Source: Stutzerimonas stutzeri
GTDB lineage: Bacteria > Pseudomonadota > Gammaproteobacteria > Pseudomonadales > Pseudomonadaceae
DNA length: 64,000 bases
Assembly: GCA_019056435.1 (NCBI GenBank)
Contig: CP077641.1
Coordinates: 3,472,001 to 3,536,000 of the forward strand
Reading direction: 5' to 3'
Part shown: positions 50,114-61,314 of the stretch, in pieces
Layout of the letters: each line of letters opens with the position of its first letter
How positions within the stretch are numbered: position 1 is the first letter of the stretch
Notes under the pieces: model-generated
Told to the model about the DNA's origin: nothing
Database searches by the model: none
What the model saw: the letters and a program-made list of their open reading frames with translations, nothing else
Program-made: the position numbers and the translations under genes

Positions 50114-52389
50114 TCAGGCGGGACAAGCCCACCACGCAGGAAGCAGTCGTCGGACCTCTGGGCGCGCAAAGCGGTCATCGATCAGGTGGACGACACCGGC
50201 ATCGTCGGTCGTGCGAATGACCCGGCCAGCGGCCTGGACCACTTTCTGCAGCCCTGGGTAGAGATAGGTGTAGTCGTAGCCGGACCCGAACAGCCGGTCC
50301 ATGCGTGCCTTCATCTGCTCGTTGATCGGGTTGACCTGCGGCAAGCCCAGCGTTGCAACGAAGGCACCGATCAGGCGTCGGCCGGGCAAATCGATGCCTT
50401 CGGAAAATGCACCGCCAAGAACGGCGAAGCCTATCCCTCGTCCGTCCTCGGTGAACCGCGCCAGAAAGGCCGAGCGCGCCAGCTCCTGCATGCTGCGGGT
50501 CTGCTCCCAATGGGGCAGCTCAGGGTGGCGGGCGCCCAACAGGGCACTGACCTGCTGCAAGTATTCGAAGCTGCTGAAAAAGGCGAGATAGTTACCCGGG
50601 CGCGCCTGGTATTGCTCGGCAAGCAGGTCGACGATTGCCTGCAACGAGGCCTGTCGATCGCGATAGCGGGTGGAAATGTGCCGTGCCAGATGCACCTGCA
50701 ACTGCTCGGCGCGAAAGGGTGAGGCGACGTCGAGCCAGACCCGCTTCGCAGGCACGCCCAGGGTGTCGGCGTAGAAACGCTGCGGCGTGAGGGTCGCGGA
50801 GAACAGCACGCACGAGCACGCTTCTTCAAAGCGCGGCCCCAGGAAGGGGGCGGGGAGAACGTTGCGAATGCACAGTACCGACGCCTCCGTGATGCGGTGA
50901 TCGGAGGACGGTACCAGCGTACTGTCAATGAGCGAGTGCTCGCCGAAGGTTTCGGCCAGGCGACAGAACTGCATGGCATCGAAGTAGACCCGCTGCAACG
51001 CCGGATCGACCTCCGCTGCTTGCTCACCCAGGTACTCCGTCACAGCGCTGACCATCTGCTGCAAAGCATTGAGGAGTTTGCCAGGAAGCTCCGGGAGCAC
51101 CTGGTAAGGCACACTTTGCAAGCGCTGCGCCTCGCTCCAGCAGCGCACCACACGGTCCACGGGTTTCTTTAGAACGTTTGGAACTAATCGGCGTAACCCT
51201 TTGAATTCACGAAGATCGAGTTCCGCACTGTACATCGCTCGGCCGCGCTCGAGCAGATTGTGCGCCTCGTCCACGAGCACACCGATTCGCCACTGGTTGA
51301 CTTGCGCCAGGCCGTGCAGCAGGGCGCTGCCATCGAAGTAGTAGTTGTAGTCGCCTACCACGACGTCGGCCCAGCGAGCCATCTCCTGACTCAGATAGTA
51401 GGGGCAGACCTGGTGAGCAAGCGCGACGTCCCGCAGCGCGGCTCCGTCAAGAAGCGGCTGCTCGGCGGCCTGGGCACGCGCGGCGGGCAAGCGGTCGTAG
51501 AAGCCGCGCGCGAGTGGGCAGGCATCGCCGTGACACGCCTTGTCGGGGTGCTCGCAGGCCTTGTCCCGCGCGATCAGCTCCAGGACTCGTAACGGCTTGG
51601 CTTGGTGCTGCAGGCTCGCCAGTGCATCGAGCCCCAGTTGCCGTCCGGAGGTCTTCGCGGTCAGGAAGAACAGCTTGTCCAGTTGTTGCCCCGGGCACGC
51701 CTTCAGTTGCGGAAAGAGGGTGGCGAGCGTCTTGCCGATGCCGGTGGGCGCCTGCGCCATCAGGTGCGTACCGGTGCAGGCCGCCTTGTAGACGGCTTCT
51801 GCCAGCTGACGCTGGCCGCTTCGGAAATCGCCATGGGGAAACCTGAGCGTTCGCAGTGCCTGGTCCCGTTCGGCGCGATGGGCCATTTCCTGTCTGGCCC
51901 AGGCAATGAACTGCTGGCACTGGGCATCGAAGAAGGTCTGAAGCTGCGTCGCGCTGAAGGTTTCGACCAGCAGCGTTTCCTTCTGGCTAACCACGTCGAA
52001 ATAGACCAGCGCGATCTCCAGTGTTTCCAGCGCGCGGGCTTGGCACAGCAGCCAGCCGTACACCTTGGCCTGAGCCCAATGCAACTGGCGATGGTTGGCC
52101 GGCTGGCGGTCCAGGTCGCCGCGATAGGTCTTGATCTCCTCGAGCCGGTTCCTCGCCGGGTCGTAGCCATCGGCACGCCCGCGAACGAGCAGGTCGTCAT
52201 GACGGCCCTCCAACGATACCTCTCGTTCGTAATCCGAGCCTCGACGGTTGGTGACCGTGAGATGGCCAGCCATGCCTTCCAGAGCCGTAGGCGAGGGGTG
52301 AAGCGCAGGTCCAAATCGCCCTGTTTGGCGGTGAATTCACACAAGGCGCGCACGGCGATGCGGTAGCTCACGCCGCGTTCTCCGTCCAT
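50114..52389 (-). CDS. XPD/DinG-type DNA helicase with N-terminal Cas4-like nuclease region
   Basis: About 758 residues. The start is ATG 52389 (MDGERGVSYRIAVRALCEF); a C is missing at 52295-52298, and restoring it joins LRFTPSPTALEG to MAGHLTVTNRRGSDYERE. The N-terminal PD-(D/E)xK-like segment is GRADGYDPARNRLEEIKTYRGD. Helicase: Walker A AQAPTGIGKTLATLFP, the 4Fe-4S cysteines KACEHPDKACHGDACPLA and HQVCPYYLS, DEAH in GVLVDEAHNLLE, and C-terminal LFSATLTPQRFY, GGAFSEGIDLPGRRLIG and VVQAAGRVIRT. It probably unwinds damaged DNA for the FAN1 nuclease encoded upstream, whose gene it overlaps by 22 bases. The nuclease region could also be structural. Confidence 0.88.
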
Positions 52390-53998
52390 TGCACATAGCA
52401 GACGGCGATGGGCACCTGATGCTGCAGCGCAAAGTCGATCCAGCGCTTTTGATTGTCCTGCAGGCGGTCGCCGGGGCCCTTGACCTCGACGAGTCGATAA
52501 CGGCGCTCGGCGGGCCAGAACTGGATCAGGTCCGGCAACCCGCTGCGGTGAGCCGGCACGTCCTGCAGGATGCGCTGGAAGAAGGCCCGCAGGTGCTCGG
52601 CGGGTATGCAGTGCAACGCCAGCTCGAGAAGATTTTCATCGAGCAAGCCCCAGCTGACGAACTGGCACTGCAGCCCGAACTTGTCGCGGAACACCCGCCG
52701 AATGCAGTCGCGGTATTCGTCGGTGCCGAGCATGTCCAGACATGGCCTGAACAGCTCGGCGCGGCGCGTGAAGAAATCGGAGCGCGCAAGGTCGGCCGGG
52801 GCTGCGTGGAACGGGTGGAAGAACGCACCTGGCACAGGCGCGAAGATTACGTGCCAGCAGAGCAGCCCGAGCAGCGAGTTGATCAGCGCATTTTCCACGT
52901 AGTAGACCGGTGCCTCGTCGCGCGTCAGATGCTCGCGCACTGCATGCTCGACGCTGGTTTCGGGCCGGGGCAGTGCCAGATCGAGACGCTCCGGTTGCCT
53001 GGCCTGTACACGCCGGGCAACGGCCTCGCCGAGGCTGCGTTTCAGTCGGGGCAGGATGCGTTGCAGCTGCTGGGCCTCGTGCTCGCTTTCCGGCGCGGCC
53101 TGTGCTGAGAGCGCCAGATGCAGTGCCGCTTCGGGTTGATCGCAGCGCTCCAGAACGCGGATCGCTCGTTCCCGCGCCGTCGGGTAGCGGTTGCCGGCAT
53201 GCAGGCGCAACGCGAGCGACAAGTCGCCTTCGCGCTCGCATTGCCGGCCAAGGGCCAACAGCAGTTTGCCGCGGCGGTTTTCCAGCCACTCGTTGGCATA
53301 GGGTGCGGTCGGCACATCAGTCAGCACCTGCTCGACTGGCTCGCCCGCCTCGAACCGCTCCCGGCAGTGATGCAGGTGCAAGTAGGTATCCACGTCGGCG
53401 CGGGCGTGGAAGGCACGAGAAGCGCTGGAGAAAGGGACCTGCTCGTAGCGGAATATGCCGAGGTCCGCGAGCACGAACTCGGACCAGTCCTGATGGATGT
53501 TGCCGAAAAACATCACGCGGACCCGATCGCAGAGTTCGCCGATGGTAAGCCCGAACGCCTGATCGTCGAGCCCCTGGCACCAGCTCGCAAAGGGTCTGGC
53601 TTGGGCGTGCTCGAGCTGAAGCGCCTGGAACAGATCGGCCTTGCGCTGTGTCGTGCTGCCGAAGATGCGCTGCAATTCGTCCTTCTTCAGCAGGGCAAAC
53701 AGCTGGGTGAGATCCAGCGCCGGGTTGGCCTCGACCCAACCGTGCTCCAACAGCGCCGGTGCAGCCTCAAGCGGGCAGCCAATCTCGGCATAGCGCAGCT
53801 TGCTCGCACGGAACAGGGTGCCCTTGCGCATCACCATTCGAACGAGAAGCGCTTGTGACGCCTGCGGAACCTGGGGAAACGGTCGAGAAACGCACGCTCC
53901 TCGTCATTCAGCAGATCGCCATGGCGTTCGCCGACCCACGCCAGTACCTGGCGAAAGTTGTCGAGGTAATAGAAGGGATTTTCCAGGGCCTGGCGCAT
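52368..53998 (-). CDS. FAN1-type VRR-NUC structure-specific nuclease
   Basis: About 543 residues after correction, the size of bacterial FAN1. N-terminus: NPFYYLDNFRQVLAWVGERHGDLL, then RFPQVPQASQALLVRMVMRKG once a C is restored at 53873-53876, then LFRASKLRYAEIG. A TPR-like helical middle region precedes the C-terminal VRR-NUC domain with GLPDLIQFWPAE and YRLVEVKGPGDRLQDNQKRWI, the PD-(D/E)xK residues. FAN1 incises 5' flaps and interstrand crosslinks; the P. aeruginosa homologue (PaFAN1) is structurally known. ATG 53998 is used; GTG 54022 is in frame. The pairing with the helicase suggests a crosslink-repair unit. Confidence 0.88.
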
Positions 53999-54140
53999 CG
54001 AACGTCCGGTTCGGTCATACACGGGCGTCGCGGCCCATAGGGCTGGCTATTTATACAGTTGTCGAATGCTTTGGCAACACCCGGGCGATAGGTGGCAAAC
54101 GTCAATGCAGGGCCTCCCGCAATGCAGGAGGCTGCGTGGG

Positions 54141-55529
54141 TCAGACAGTTCGGGAGAAGCGCCCACGCTGCTCGCCGCCGAGGTAAGCATCGAAGGCCAT
54201 GGCGACGTTACGCATCATCAGATGCCCCTGGGGCAGCAGTGCAAGCGCGTCGTCGTGGATCTCGACCAGCCCATCGGCGACATGCTCGTCGAGCTTGCCG
54301 AGGGCGTCGGCGAAGTAGTCGCGAAAGTGGATGCCGTAGCGCTGCTCGATCTCGGCGAAGTCGATGTGGCCGTGGCACATCAGCGAGATGATCACGTCGC
54401 GGCGCAACCGATCGTCCTCACTGAGCGTGTAGCCGCGATGCACCGGCAGCAGGCCTTCGTTCAGACGCGCGTAGTACTGCGACAATTCCTTCACGTTCTG
54501 GCTGTAGCTGTCGCCGACCTTGCCGATCGAGGAGATGCCCAGACCGATCAGGTCGCAGTCGGCGTGGGTGGAATAGCCCTGGAAGTTGCGCTGCAGCGTC
54601 CCGTTCGCGCGGGCGAGGGCGAGTTCGTCATCGGGCAGGGCGAAGTGATCCATGCCGATGTAGACGTAGCCGGCCTCGGTCAGGCGGCGGATCGTCAGTT
54701 CCAGCAGCTCCAGCTTGCGTTCCGGTGGCGGCATGTCTTCGGGACGGATCAGCTTCTGCGCGCGAACCAGCTCGGGCAGATGCGCATAGCTATAGGCGGC
54801 GATCCGGTTGGGGCGGATGTCGATGATCTTTTCGAGCGTGGTGTTGAAACTCTCCACCGTCTGCAACGGCAGGCCGTAGATGAGGTCGACGCTGATCGAC
54901 TTGAAGCGGGCCTCGCGCGCCGCCTGGACCAGCTCGCGGGTTTGTTCCTCGGTCTGGATGCGATTGACCGCCACCTGCACCTGCTCGTCGAAATCCTGTA
55001 CGCCAAAACTCAGGCGGTTGAAGCCCAGCGCACGCAATTCATGGATCTGCGACGGGGTGACGGTGCGCGGGTCGACCTCGAGCGAAAATTCGTGTTCGTC
55101 ACTGTCGTCCATGTTGAATGCCGCATGCAGCGCGGCCATCAGGTCGGCCAGTTGCGCGCTGGTGAGGTAGGTGGGCGTTCCGCCGCCGAGGTGCAGCTGG
55201 GTCAGTTTTCGTGAGCGGTCGAACAACGCGGCCTGCATCTGGATTTCGCGCTTGAGGTAATCCAGGTACTCAGCGGCGCGGTCGGTCTTGTGGGTGATGA
55301 TCTTGTTGCAGGCGCAGTAGTAGCAGAGGCTCTTGCAGAACGGGATGTGGATGTACACCGACAACGGCTTGGGTGCAGCGGCCTCGTTGGTTGCCTGCGC
55401 CGCGCTGCGATAGTCGTCCATGGCGAAGGCCTGATGGAACTGGGGCGCGGTCGGGTAGGAGGTATAGCGAGGACCGGGACGGTCATACTTCTCGACCAGG
55501 GCGCGGTTGAAGCTCGGCGTTTGGTCCAT
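54141..55529 (-). CDS. hemN: Oxygen-independent coproporphyrinogen III oxidase
   Basis: 462-residue radical SAM enzyme that decarboxylates coproporphyrinogen III to protoporphyrinogen IX without oxygen. YIHIPFCKSLCYYCACNK contains CxxxCxxC plus the extra Cys of HemN. Further signatures: QLHLGGGTPTYLT, SLEVDPRTVT, RLSFGVQDFDEQVQVAVNR, SVDLIYGLPLQT and a HemN C-terminal domain (GYSTHADCDLIGLGISSIG). ATG 55529 is preferred (AAGGTG upstream); GTG 55541 is also in frame. It supports haem synthesis under low oxygen, as in denitrifying pseudomonads. Confidence 0.95.
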   Translation of the reverse strand: MDQTPSFNRALVEKYDRPGPRYTSYPTAPQFHQAFAMDDYRSAAQATNEAAAPKPLSVYIHIPFCKSLCYYCACNKIITHKTDRAAEYLDYLKREIQMQAALFDRSRKLTQLHLGGGTPTYLTSAQLADLMAALHAAFNMDDSDEHEFSLEVDPRTVTPSQIHELRALGFNRLSFGVQDFDEQVQVAVNRIQTEEQTRELVQAAREARFKSISVDLIYGLPLQTVESFNTTLEKIIDIRPNRIAAYSYAHLPELVRAQKLIRPEDMPPPERKLELLELTIRRLTEAGYVYIGMDHFALPDDELALARANGTLQRNFQGYSTHADCDLIGLGISSIGKVGDSYSQNVKELSQYYARLNEGLLPVHRGYTLSEDDRLRRDVIISLMCHGHIDFAEIEQRYGIHFRDYFADALGKLDEHVADGLVEIHDDALALLPQGHLMMRNVAMAFDAYLGGEQRGRFSRTV

Positions 55530-55706
55530 GTACGGATTCACCTTGATTGCATGAATGTGACTGGCGGGCGAAGTGCCTGCGACAACGTGGCGCGAATTAT
55601 CGCCTTTCCGCTCGGGGTGCCGGCCTGTCCCAGATCAACAACCCGGCAGGCCGAAGGCTTCCGGCGCCGGGCGGTCGGCCAACAGGAGTGAACTCCCCAG
55701 CCGAAC

Positions 55707-57338
55707 TCAGAATCGGAACCGCCCGACCAAGCGGTTGAGCTCGGCCGCCAACTGAACCAGTTCGTCGCTGATGGTTGCCGTGCGCGAGGCGTCGGCGAGC
55801 GTCGTGTCGGCGATGGTGCTGATGGTCGTGATGTTGCGATTGATTTCCTCGGCGACCGCGCTCTGTTGCTCGGCGGCGGTCGCGATCTGCGTGTTCATGC
55901 CGTTGATGGTATCGACCTCACCGGCTATCAGATTGAGGCTCTGCGCCGTCCTGGAGACGCACTCCGATCCCGACTGCGCCCGCACCTGCGCCCCTTCCAT
56001 GGCGCGCACCGCATCGCGGACGCCCTGCTGCAGCTGCTCGATGGTGCGCTGGACCTCTTCGGTAGATTTCTGCGTGCGCGCGGCGAGGGTACGCACCTCA
56101 TCGGCCACGACAGCGAAACCTCGGCCTTGCTCGCCTGCACGCGCCGCCTCGATCGCGGCGTTCAACGCCAGCAGGTTGGTCTGTTCGGCAATGCCGTTGA
56201 TGACGTTCAGGACCATGCCGATGCTCGCGCTATTAGTCTCGACCCGGCGGATGACGCTGGCCGCGTGCTCGATATCGCTGATCAGCGCCGCGATGCCGTC
56301 CAGCGCTTCCTGGGCGCGCATCACGCCAGCGCGGGACTCCGCATCCGCGCCGCTGGAGGCCGATGCGGTCTGGTTGGCGTGACGGGCGACCTCCTGCACG
56401 GTCTCGCTCATCTCGTTCATCGCCGAGGCCACCATGTCGGTTTCACTGCGCTGCTCCAGTACCGCGCCATGGGTCTTTTCGGCAACGCTGGAAACCCGCT
56501 CGGACATTTCATTCAATTGCCGTGTCACACCGGCGACGGCCTCCAGGCTGGTCCGAAAGCTGAGGATCATGCGATTGAAGGCCTGGCCCATCGCCCCTAC
56601 CTCGTCCGGCGCCTGTACCGCAACCGTGCGGCTGAGATCTTCGTCGGCGGTGATGGCCTCCATGGTGTGACGCATGGCATTGATGCGGCGGATGACCACG
56701 CGGCGAATGATGTAGCTCATCAAGACCAGTCCGATCACCAGCAGGAGTGCCTGGATCGCTGCCGAGACGAGGAGGTTGCCATGCACCTCGCCGTCCAGCG
56801 CGGACAGGTCATAGCTGATGCGCACGGCGCCCATGATGGTGTCCTGCGGCACTTGATGGCAGGTCAGACAGTTCGTGCCGCGGTAGTCCTGCTGGGCGTG
56901 GATCGGATTGATCACGGTCAGCACCCGGCCGTTTTCGCCCGGCGCAACCTGAACGATGGCTTCGCCCGCGAGCGCGCGTCGGTCCAGCGCATCCTTGGGT
57001 GCCTGGTGTGCAAAGCCGGGACCGAAGGTCGCGGCCACCGGTTCGCCGCGCACGATGCGTGCATCGATGATCCCGGGGCGTGCGAGGATCTTCTCGCGCA
57101 GCACCTCGCGCTGGGCCATGGTGCCGGTCAGCATCATGGTGTTGATGCTGTCGAAATAGGAGTCGGCGGTGTCCCGCGTCTGCTGTTCGACCACCTGCAG
57201 AATCAGTCGCTTCTCGGCATTGAACGAATACAAGAGCGACGCTGCGAGCACCAGACTGAACACCGATAGCAGGGCCAGGTTGATCTTCGACTGCACGGAC
57301 ATTCGCCGTGCCGGGGGAGTGCTGTTCATCCAATTCAT
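55707..57338 (-). CDS. Methyl-accepting chemotaxis protein with periplasmic CXXCH haem motif
   Basis: 543 residues. Transmembrane helix 1 ([21 protein letters not shown]) is followed by a periplasmic sensor of about 160 residues, then helix 2 ([23 protein letters not shown]), a HAMP domain ([18 protein letters not shown]) and a long signalling coiled coil. The coil's hairpin tip is [37 protein letters not shown]. The sensor contains Cys157-x2-Cys160-His161 (NCLTCHQVP), a c-type haem attachment motif, so redox, oxygen or nitric oxide sensing is likely. ATG 57338 is used; an upstream start at 57410 is possible. No methylation-helper or chemotaxis genes lie nearby. Confidence 0.88.
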   Translation of the reverse strand: MNWMNSTPPARRMSVQSKINLALLSVFSLVLAASLLYSFNAEKRLILQVVEQQTRDTADSYFDSINTMMLTGTMAQREVLREKILARPGIIDARIVRGEPVAATFGPGFAHQAPKDALDRRALAGEAIVQVAPGENGRVLTVINPIHAQQDYRGTNCLTCHQVPQDTIMGAVRISYDLSALDGEVHGNLLVSAAIQALLLVIGLVLMSYIIRRVVIRRINAMRHTMEAITADEDLSRTVAVQAPDEVGAMGQAFNRMILSFRTSLEAVAGVTRQLNEMSERVSSVAEKTHGAVLEQRSETDMVASAMNEMSETVQEVARHANQTASASSGADAESRAGVMRAQEALDGIAALISDIEHAASVIRRVETNSASIGMVLNVINGIAEQTNLLALNAAIEAARAGEQGRGFAVVADEVRTLAARTQKSTEEVQRTIEQLQQGVRDAVRAMEGAQVRAQSGSECVSRTAQSLNLIAGEVDTINGMNTQIATAAEQQSAVAEEINRNITTISTIADTTLADASRTATISDELVQLAAELNRLVGRFRF

Positions 57339-57410
57339 CAGGTACTGCTCGTTGGCGAAACCAACCCGAAGGGTTTGTGCGATGCCGATCGGGGCGCTGA
57401 CGTGCTTCAT

Positions 57411-57882
57411 CGACGCCGGCCGTCAAGCTCCGACGGCCAGGAGAAGGCATAACGCCAGTATCCAGGCGCCGGATATCCTAGACCCTGTTGCGCAAGCTGA
57501 CGGCATGGAGCGCGACGAACTGAAGGCAATCTGAGCTTTGCATGATCTGGATCAGTAAAAAGCGGCGCAGCCGGACCTTCCGCCGGCACTTCCGGTGGTC
57601 GTACGCGCGTTCGGATCAAGTCCGGAGGCCTGCCGAGCGATCTTTTCTGTCGCGCCTCTTGGCAATCGGCGCGGTCGGGATCAGGCTATGCACCTGAGCC
57701 GTGTCAATGGCCGCCGGTCGGAGAAAATGGGCCTGCGGAATTCGCCACGACCGCGGTCGAACCCCTCATCGTTTCGGTGGTCGTAGCCTCTAGTCAGCCG
57801 CTGTCGGCGGGACGTGCAGGTACGACTGCTGGCCGATCCAGGCGCAGTGCATCAACTGGAACCTTCCTCTTCAAGGACTCAC
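57411..57882. other. Gene-free region upstream of galU
   Basis: About 470 bases between the divergent chemoreceptor and galU genes. No convincing gene, RNA or operator was seen. The region presumably holds both promoters; an AAGGACT ribosome site precedes galU. Confidence 0.5.
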
Positions 57883-58722
57883 ATGATCAAGAAATGCCTT
57901 TTTCCTGCGGCCGGATACGGCACGCGCTTCCTTCCTGCGACCAAGGCCATGCCCAAGGAAATGTTGCCGGTAGTAAACAAGCCCCTGATCCAGTACGGGG
58001 TTGAAGAGGCACTGTCCGCCGGTCTGAACCAGATCGCGATCGTCACCGGTCGCGGCAAGCGTTCCCTGGAAGACCACTTCGACATCAGCTACGAACTCGA
58101 GCATCAGATTCGCAACACCGACAAGGAAAAGTACCTCGTTGGCATTCGCCGCCTGATCGACGAGTGCAGCTTCTCCTACACGCGTCAGGTCGAGATGAAA
58201 GGCCTGGGTCACGCGATTCTCAGCGGTCGCCCACTGATCGGCGACGAGCCCTTCGCGGTGGTCCTTGCGGACGACCTGTGCATCAACCTCAATGGCGACC
58301 CGGTCCTGGCGCAGATGGTCAAACTGTACAACCAGTTCCGCTGCTCGATCGTTGCGATTCAGGAAGTCCCGCCGGAGGAGACCAGCAAGTACGGTGTGAT
58401 CGCCGGCGAGATGATTCGCGACGACATCTTCCGTGTCAGCCACATGGTCGAGAAGCCCAAGCCGGAAGACGCGCCGTCCAACCTGGCGATCATTGGGCGT
58501 TACATCCTGACTCCGGACATCTTCGACCTGATCGAGCAGACCGAGCCGGGCAAGGGTGGCGAAATTCAGATTACCGACGCACTGATGCGTCAGGCGCAGG
58601 ACGGCTGCGTGCTGGCCTACAAATTCAAGGGTCAACGGTTCGATTGCGGTTCGGCCGAAGGCTATATTGCGGCGACCAACTTCTGCTATGAGCACTTCTA
58701 CCTGACCGGTAAAGCGTTCTGA
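57883..58722 (+). CDS. galU: UTP--glucose-1-phosphate uridylyltransferase
   Basis: 279-residue cytoplasmic nucleotidyltransferase making UDP-glucose for LPS, exopolysaccharide and trehalose. Signatures: CLFPAAGYGTRFLPATKAMPKEMLPVV (nucleotide loop and catalytic Lys), GLGHAILSGRPLIG, VLADDLCIN (metal Asp) and FDCGSAEGYIAATNF. Start ATG 57883 after AAGGACT; frame intact; followed by a UUCG-loop terminator. Confidence 0.96.
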   Translation: MIKKCLFPAAGYGTRFLPATKAMPKEMLPVVNKPLIQYGVEEALSAGLNQIAIVTGRGKRSLEDHFDISYELEHQIRNTDKEKYLVGIRRLIDECSFSYTRQVEMKGLGHAILSGRPLIGDEPFAVVLADDLCINLNGDPVLAQMVKLYNQFRCSIVAIQEVPPEETSKYGVIAGEMIRDDIFRVSHMVEKPKPEDAPSNLAIIGRYILTPDIFDLIEQTEPGKGGEIQITDALMRQAQDGCVLAYKFKGQRFDCGSAEGYIAATNFCYEHFYLTGKAF

Positions 58723-58743
58723 TCGACGTTTATCGGTACCAGA

Positions 58744-58766
58744 GAGCCACCTTCGGGTGGCTCTTT
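58744..58766 (+). terminator. Terminator of galU
   Basis: Stem GAGCCACC / GGTGGCTC with a TTCG tetraloop, then three T residues; 21 bases after the galU stop. Confidence 0.8.
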
Positions 58767-58771
58767 GCGTT

Positions 58772-59194
58772 TCAGGGAACGGGCATATCCTGCGCGCCCG
58801 GGCCCAATGGTTGGCCGTAGCTGAACTCGACGTAGTTGCCCGCCGGATCGCGAACGCCGCAGTAATAGCCCACCGGATAGGGCTCGTCGCGCGGCTCCCA
58901 GATCAGGCAACCGGCCTCGCGTGCCAGCGCGGCGATCGCATCGACGTCGTCACGGCTGGCCAGCGCAAAGCCGAAGTGGCTGTAGTCGTTGGCGGCCAGC
59001 TGACGGTCCGTGCCACCGGGCATGATCACGAAGATGAAGTCTCGTTCCTTGCCGGGCTCCGACATCCAGACGATCCGCGAGCCCTTTCCGGCTCGTTCGT
59101 GGAAGACGTGCATACCGCAGAATCGCTCGTAGAAATCGATACAGGCGTCCAGATCCGGCACGTGCAGGGCAAGGTGGGTAAGGGCAGGGCGCAT
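58772..59194 (-). CDS. VOC-family (glyoxalase/bleomycin-resistance fold) protein
   Basis: 140 residues with two beta-alpha-beta modules: [24 protein letters not shown] (metal His8) and [23 protein letters not shown], ending [20 protein letters not shown] (metal Glu). Related to lactoylglutathione lyase, but the exact reaction is unknown. It diverges from glutathione reductase with a 71-base gap, which is suggestive of glutathione-linked detoxification. The start ATG 59194 follows AAGGAG. Confidence 0.85.
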   Translation of the reverse strand: MRPALTHLALHVPDLDACIDFYERFCGMHVFHERAGKGSRIVWMSEPGKERDFIFVIMPGGTDRQLAANDYSHFGFALASRDDVDAIAALAREAGCLIWEPRDEPYPVGYYCGVRDPAGNYVEFSYGQPLGPGAQDMPVP

Positions 59195-59265
59195 GCGGCA
59201 CTCCTTCGATGATCGACCCGGGGGCCTGGGTTATGCTGTGCGTTCTACACGGGAGACAACTGTAC

Positions 59266-60624
59266 ATGGCTTACGACTTCGATCTATTCGTCATCGGTGC
59301 GGGCTCCGGCGGCGTCCGTGCGGCGCGCTTCGCCGCCGGTTATGGAGCGCGCGTTGCGGTGGCCGAGAGCCGTTACCTGGGCGGCACCTGCGTCAACGTC
59401 GGCTGTGTGCCGAAGAAGCTGCTGGTCTACGGGGCGCACTACGCCGAGGACCTGGGCCAGGCCCAGGGCTACGGCTGGAGCATCGATGGTGCGACCTTCG
59501 ATTGGAAAACCCTGATCGCCAACAAGGATCGTGAGATTCAACGCCTCAATGGCATCTACAAGAATCTGCTGGTCGACAGCGGTGTGACCCTGCTCCAGGC
59601 GCACGCTCGCGTGACCGGTGCGCACAGCGTCGAAGTTGACGGTACGCAGTACACCGCCGAGCATATTCTGGTCGCCACGGGTGGCTGGCCCTTCGTGCCC
59701 GAGTTTCCTGGTCGCGAGCATGCCATCACTTCGAACGAGGCGTTCTATCTCGAGGCGCTGCCTCGCCGGGTGCTGGTCGTGGGCGGCGGCTACATCGCCG
59801 TCGAGTTCGCCTCCATCTTCCACGGCTGCGGTGCGGACACCACGCTGTTGTACCGCGGCGAACTCTTCCTTCGCGGCTTCGACGGGTCGCTGCGCGATCA
59901 CCTGAAGGACGAGATGATCAAGAAGGGCGTCGATCTGCAGTTCAACAGCGACATCGCAACGATCGACAAGCAGGCCGATGGCAGCCTCCTGGCCACACTC
60001 GAAGACGGCCGCACACTCGAGGCTGACTGCATTTTGTACGCCACCGGGCGCCGCCCCATGCTCGACGGGTTGGGCCTGGATGCGCTGGACGTTGCCCTGG
60101 ACTCACGGGGCTTCATTGCTGTCGACGAGCAATTCCAGACATCCGTCCCGTCGATTCTCGCGATCGGCGATGTGATTGGCCGCGTGCAACTGACGCCCGT
60201 CGCGCTCGCCGAGGGTATGGCGGTCGCTCGTCGACTGTTCCGACCTGAGGAATACCGCCCGGTGGACTACAACTGCATCGCCACGGCGGTGTTCAGCCTG
60301 CCGAACATGGCGACCGTGGGGCTGACCGAAGAACAGGCGCGTCTGCAGGGGCACAGGGTCAAGCTGTTCGAAAGCCGCTTCCGGCCCATGAAACTCACCA
60401 TGACCGACAGCCTGGAACGCAGCCTGATGAAGCTTGTGGTGGACGCCGACACTGACCGCGTCCTGGGCTGCCACATGGCCGGCCCCGACGCCGGAGAAAT
60501 CATGCAGGGCCTCGCCGTAGCGATGAAAGCCGGCGCCACGAAGCGGGTATTCGACGAAACCATTGGCATCCATCCGACCGCCGCGGAAGAGTTCGTCACC
60601 ATGCGTACCCCGACGGGCATCTGA
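59266..60624 (+). CDS. gor: Glutathione-disulphide reductase
   Basis: 452-residue NADPH-dependent flavoenzyme keeping glutathione reduced. FAD motif [20 protein letters not shown], redox-active disulphide [18 protein letters not shown] motif [17 protein letters not shown] site [17 protein letters not shown] and catalytic His-Glu in [13 protein letters not shown]. The N-terminal and central features separate it from dihydrolipoamide dehydrogenase. Start ATG 59266 after GGGAG. Frame intact. Confidence 0.94.
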   Translation: MAYDFDLFVIGAGSGGVRAARFAAGYGARVAVAESRYLGGTCVNVGCVPKKLLVYGAHYAEDLGQAQGYGWSIDGATFDWKTLIANKDREIQRLNGIYKNLLVDSGVTLLQAHARVTGAHSVEVDGTQYTAEHILVATGGWPFVPEFPGREHAITSNEAFYLEALPRRVLVVGGGYIAVEFASIFHGCGADTTLLYRGELFLRGFDGSLRDHLKDEMIKKGVDLQFNSDIATIDKQADGSLLATLEDGRTLEADCILYATGRRPMLDGLGLDALDVALDSRGFIAVDEQFQTSVPSILAIGDVIGRVQLTPVALAEGMAVARRLFRPEEYRPVDYNCIATAVFSLPNMATVGLTEEQARLQGHRVKLFESRFRPMKLTMTDSLERSLMKLVVDADTDRVLGCHMAGPDAGEIMQGLAVAMKAGATKRVFDETIGIHPTAAEEFVTMRTPTGI

Positions 60625-60676
60625 AAGGCGGAAGAGGGTAGCGGGGCGGCGTGCCGCCCCAGGGGCCGGCCGCCCG

Positions 60677-61165
60677 TCAGTGATGCGAGTGTGCGGCCCC
60701 AGTGCCGCCCTCAGGCGCCTGGTCGCGGATGGTCACCTCGGTCTGTACCTCGCCACCGTCTCGGAAGATCAGCGTCAGTGGGAAGCGATCGCCCGCGACC
60801 AGCGGCTCGCTGAGATTGAAGAGCATGACGTGATAGCCGCCGGGCTTGAACTGCACCTCGCCACCGGCCGGCACGTCGACACCCTCGACGTGCTCCATAC
60901 GCATCAGGTCGCCGTCGTGTACATGAGCATGCAGTTCGGCTTTCTCGGCACGAGGCGTTTTCACACCCACCAGTCGATCTGCCGTATCGCCTGGATTGCG
61001 CAAGGTGAAGTACACCGCGCCGGTTGGAGCCGTCGGCGGCATGGCGCGTGACCAAGCCTGACTGGCGGCGAGATGCATCGAGTGGTGGTCATGCTGATGA
61101 TCATCAGCCGAAGCGTTCAGCCAGACGGCTGCGAGCAGGACGGTGGTTGCCAGGCGCGCCAACAT
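60677..61165 (-). CDS. Periplasmic copper chaperone PCuAC
   Basis: 162 residues: signal peptide MLARLATTVLLAAVWLNASA, a His-rich segment (DDHQHDHHSMH), then the PCuAC domain with HAHVHDGDLMRMEHVEGV and GGYHVMLFNLSEPLVAGD. This gives the His/Met set H-x10-M-x21-H-x-M-like for Cu(I). The C-terminus ends AAHSHH. It delivers copper to the CuA site of cytochrome oxidase in other bacteria. ATG 61165 follows GGAG at 6 bases. Confidence 0.88.
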   Translation of the reverse strand: MLARLATTVLLAAVWLNASADDHQHDHHSMHLAASQAWSRAMPPTAPTGAVYFTLRNPGDTADRLVGVKTPRAEKAELHAHVHDGDLMRMEHVEGVDVPAGGEVQFKPGGYHVMLFNLSEPLVAGDRFPLTLIFRDGGEVQTEVTIRDQAPEGGTGAAHSHH

Positions 61166-61314
61166 GCGGATCTCCAGTGCGGGAAAAGGGGCCGGAACGA
61201 TACCACGACGCGATAGCGCGCATCCGCATGGCATCGGAGCGACGGAACCTGCACGGCACGCGCGTTTCTGTTTGAATGAGGCCTTACAGATCCCACTGGA
61301 GATGCATTGTCAAA

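Noticed and set aside
55540..55560. Anr/FNR box (TTGAT-N4-ATCAA) upstream of hemN
   Set aside because: TTGAT is present at the left, but the right half reads TGAAT; too poor a match.
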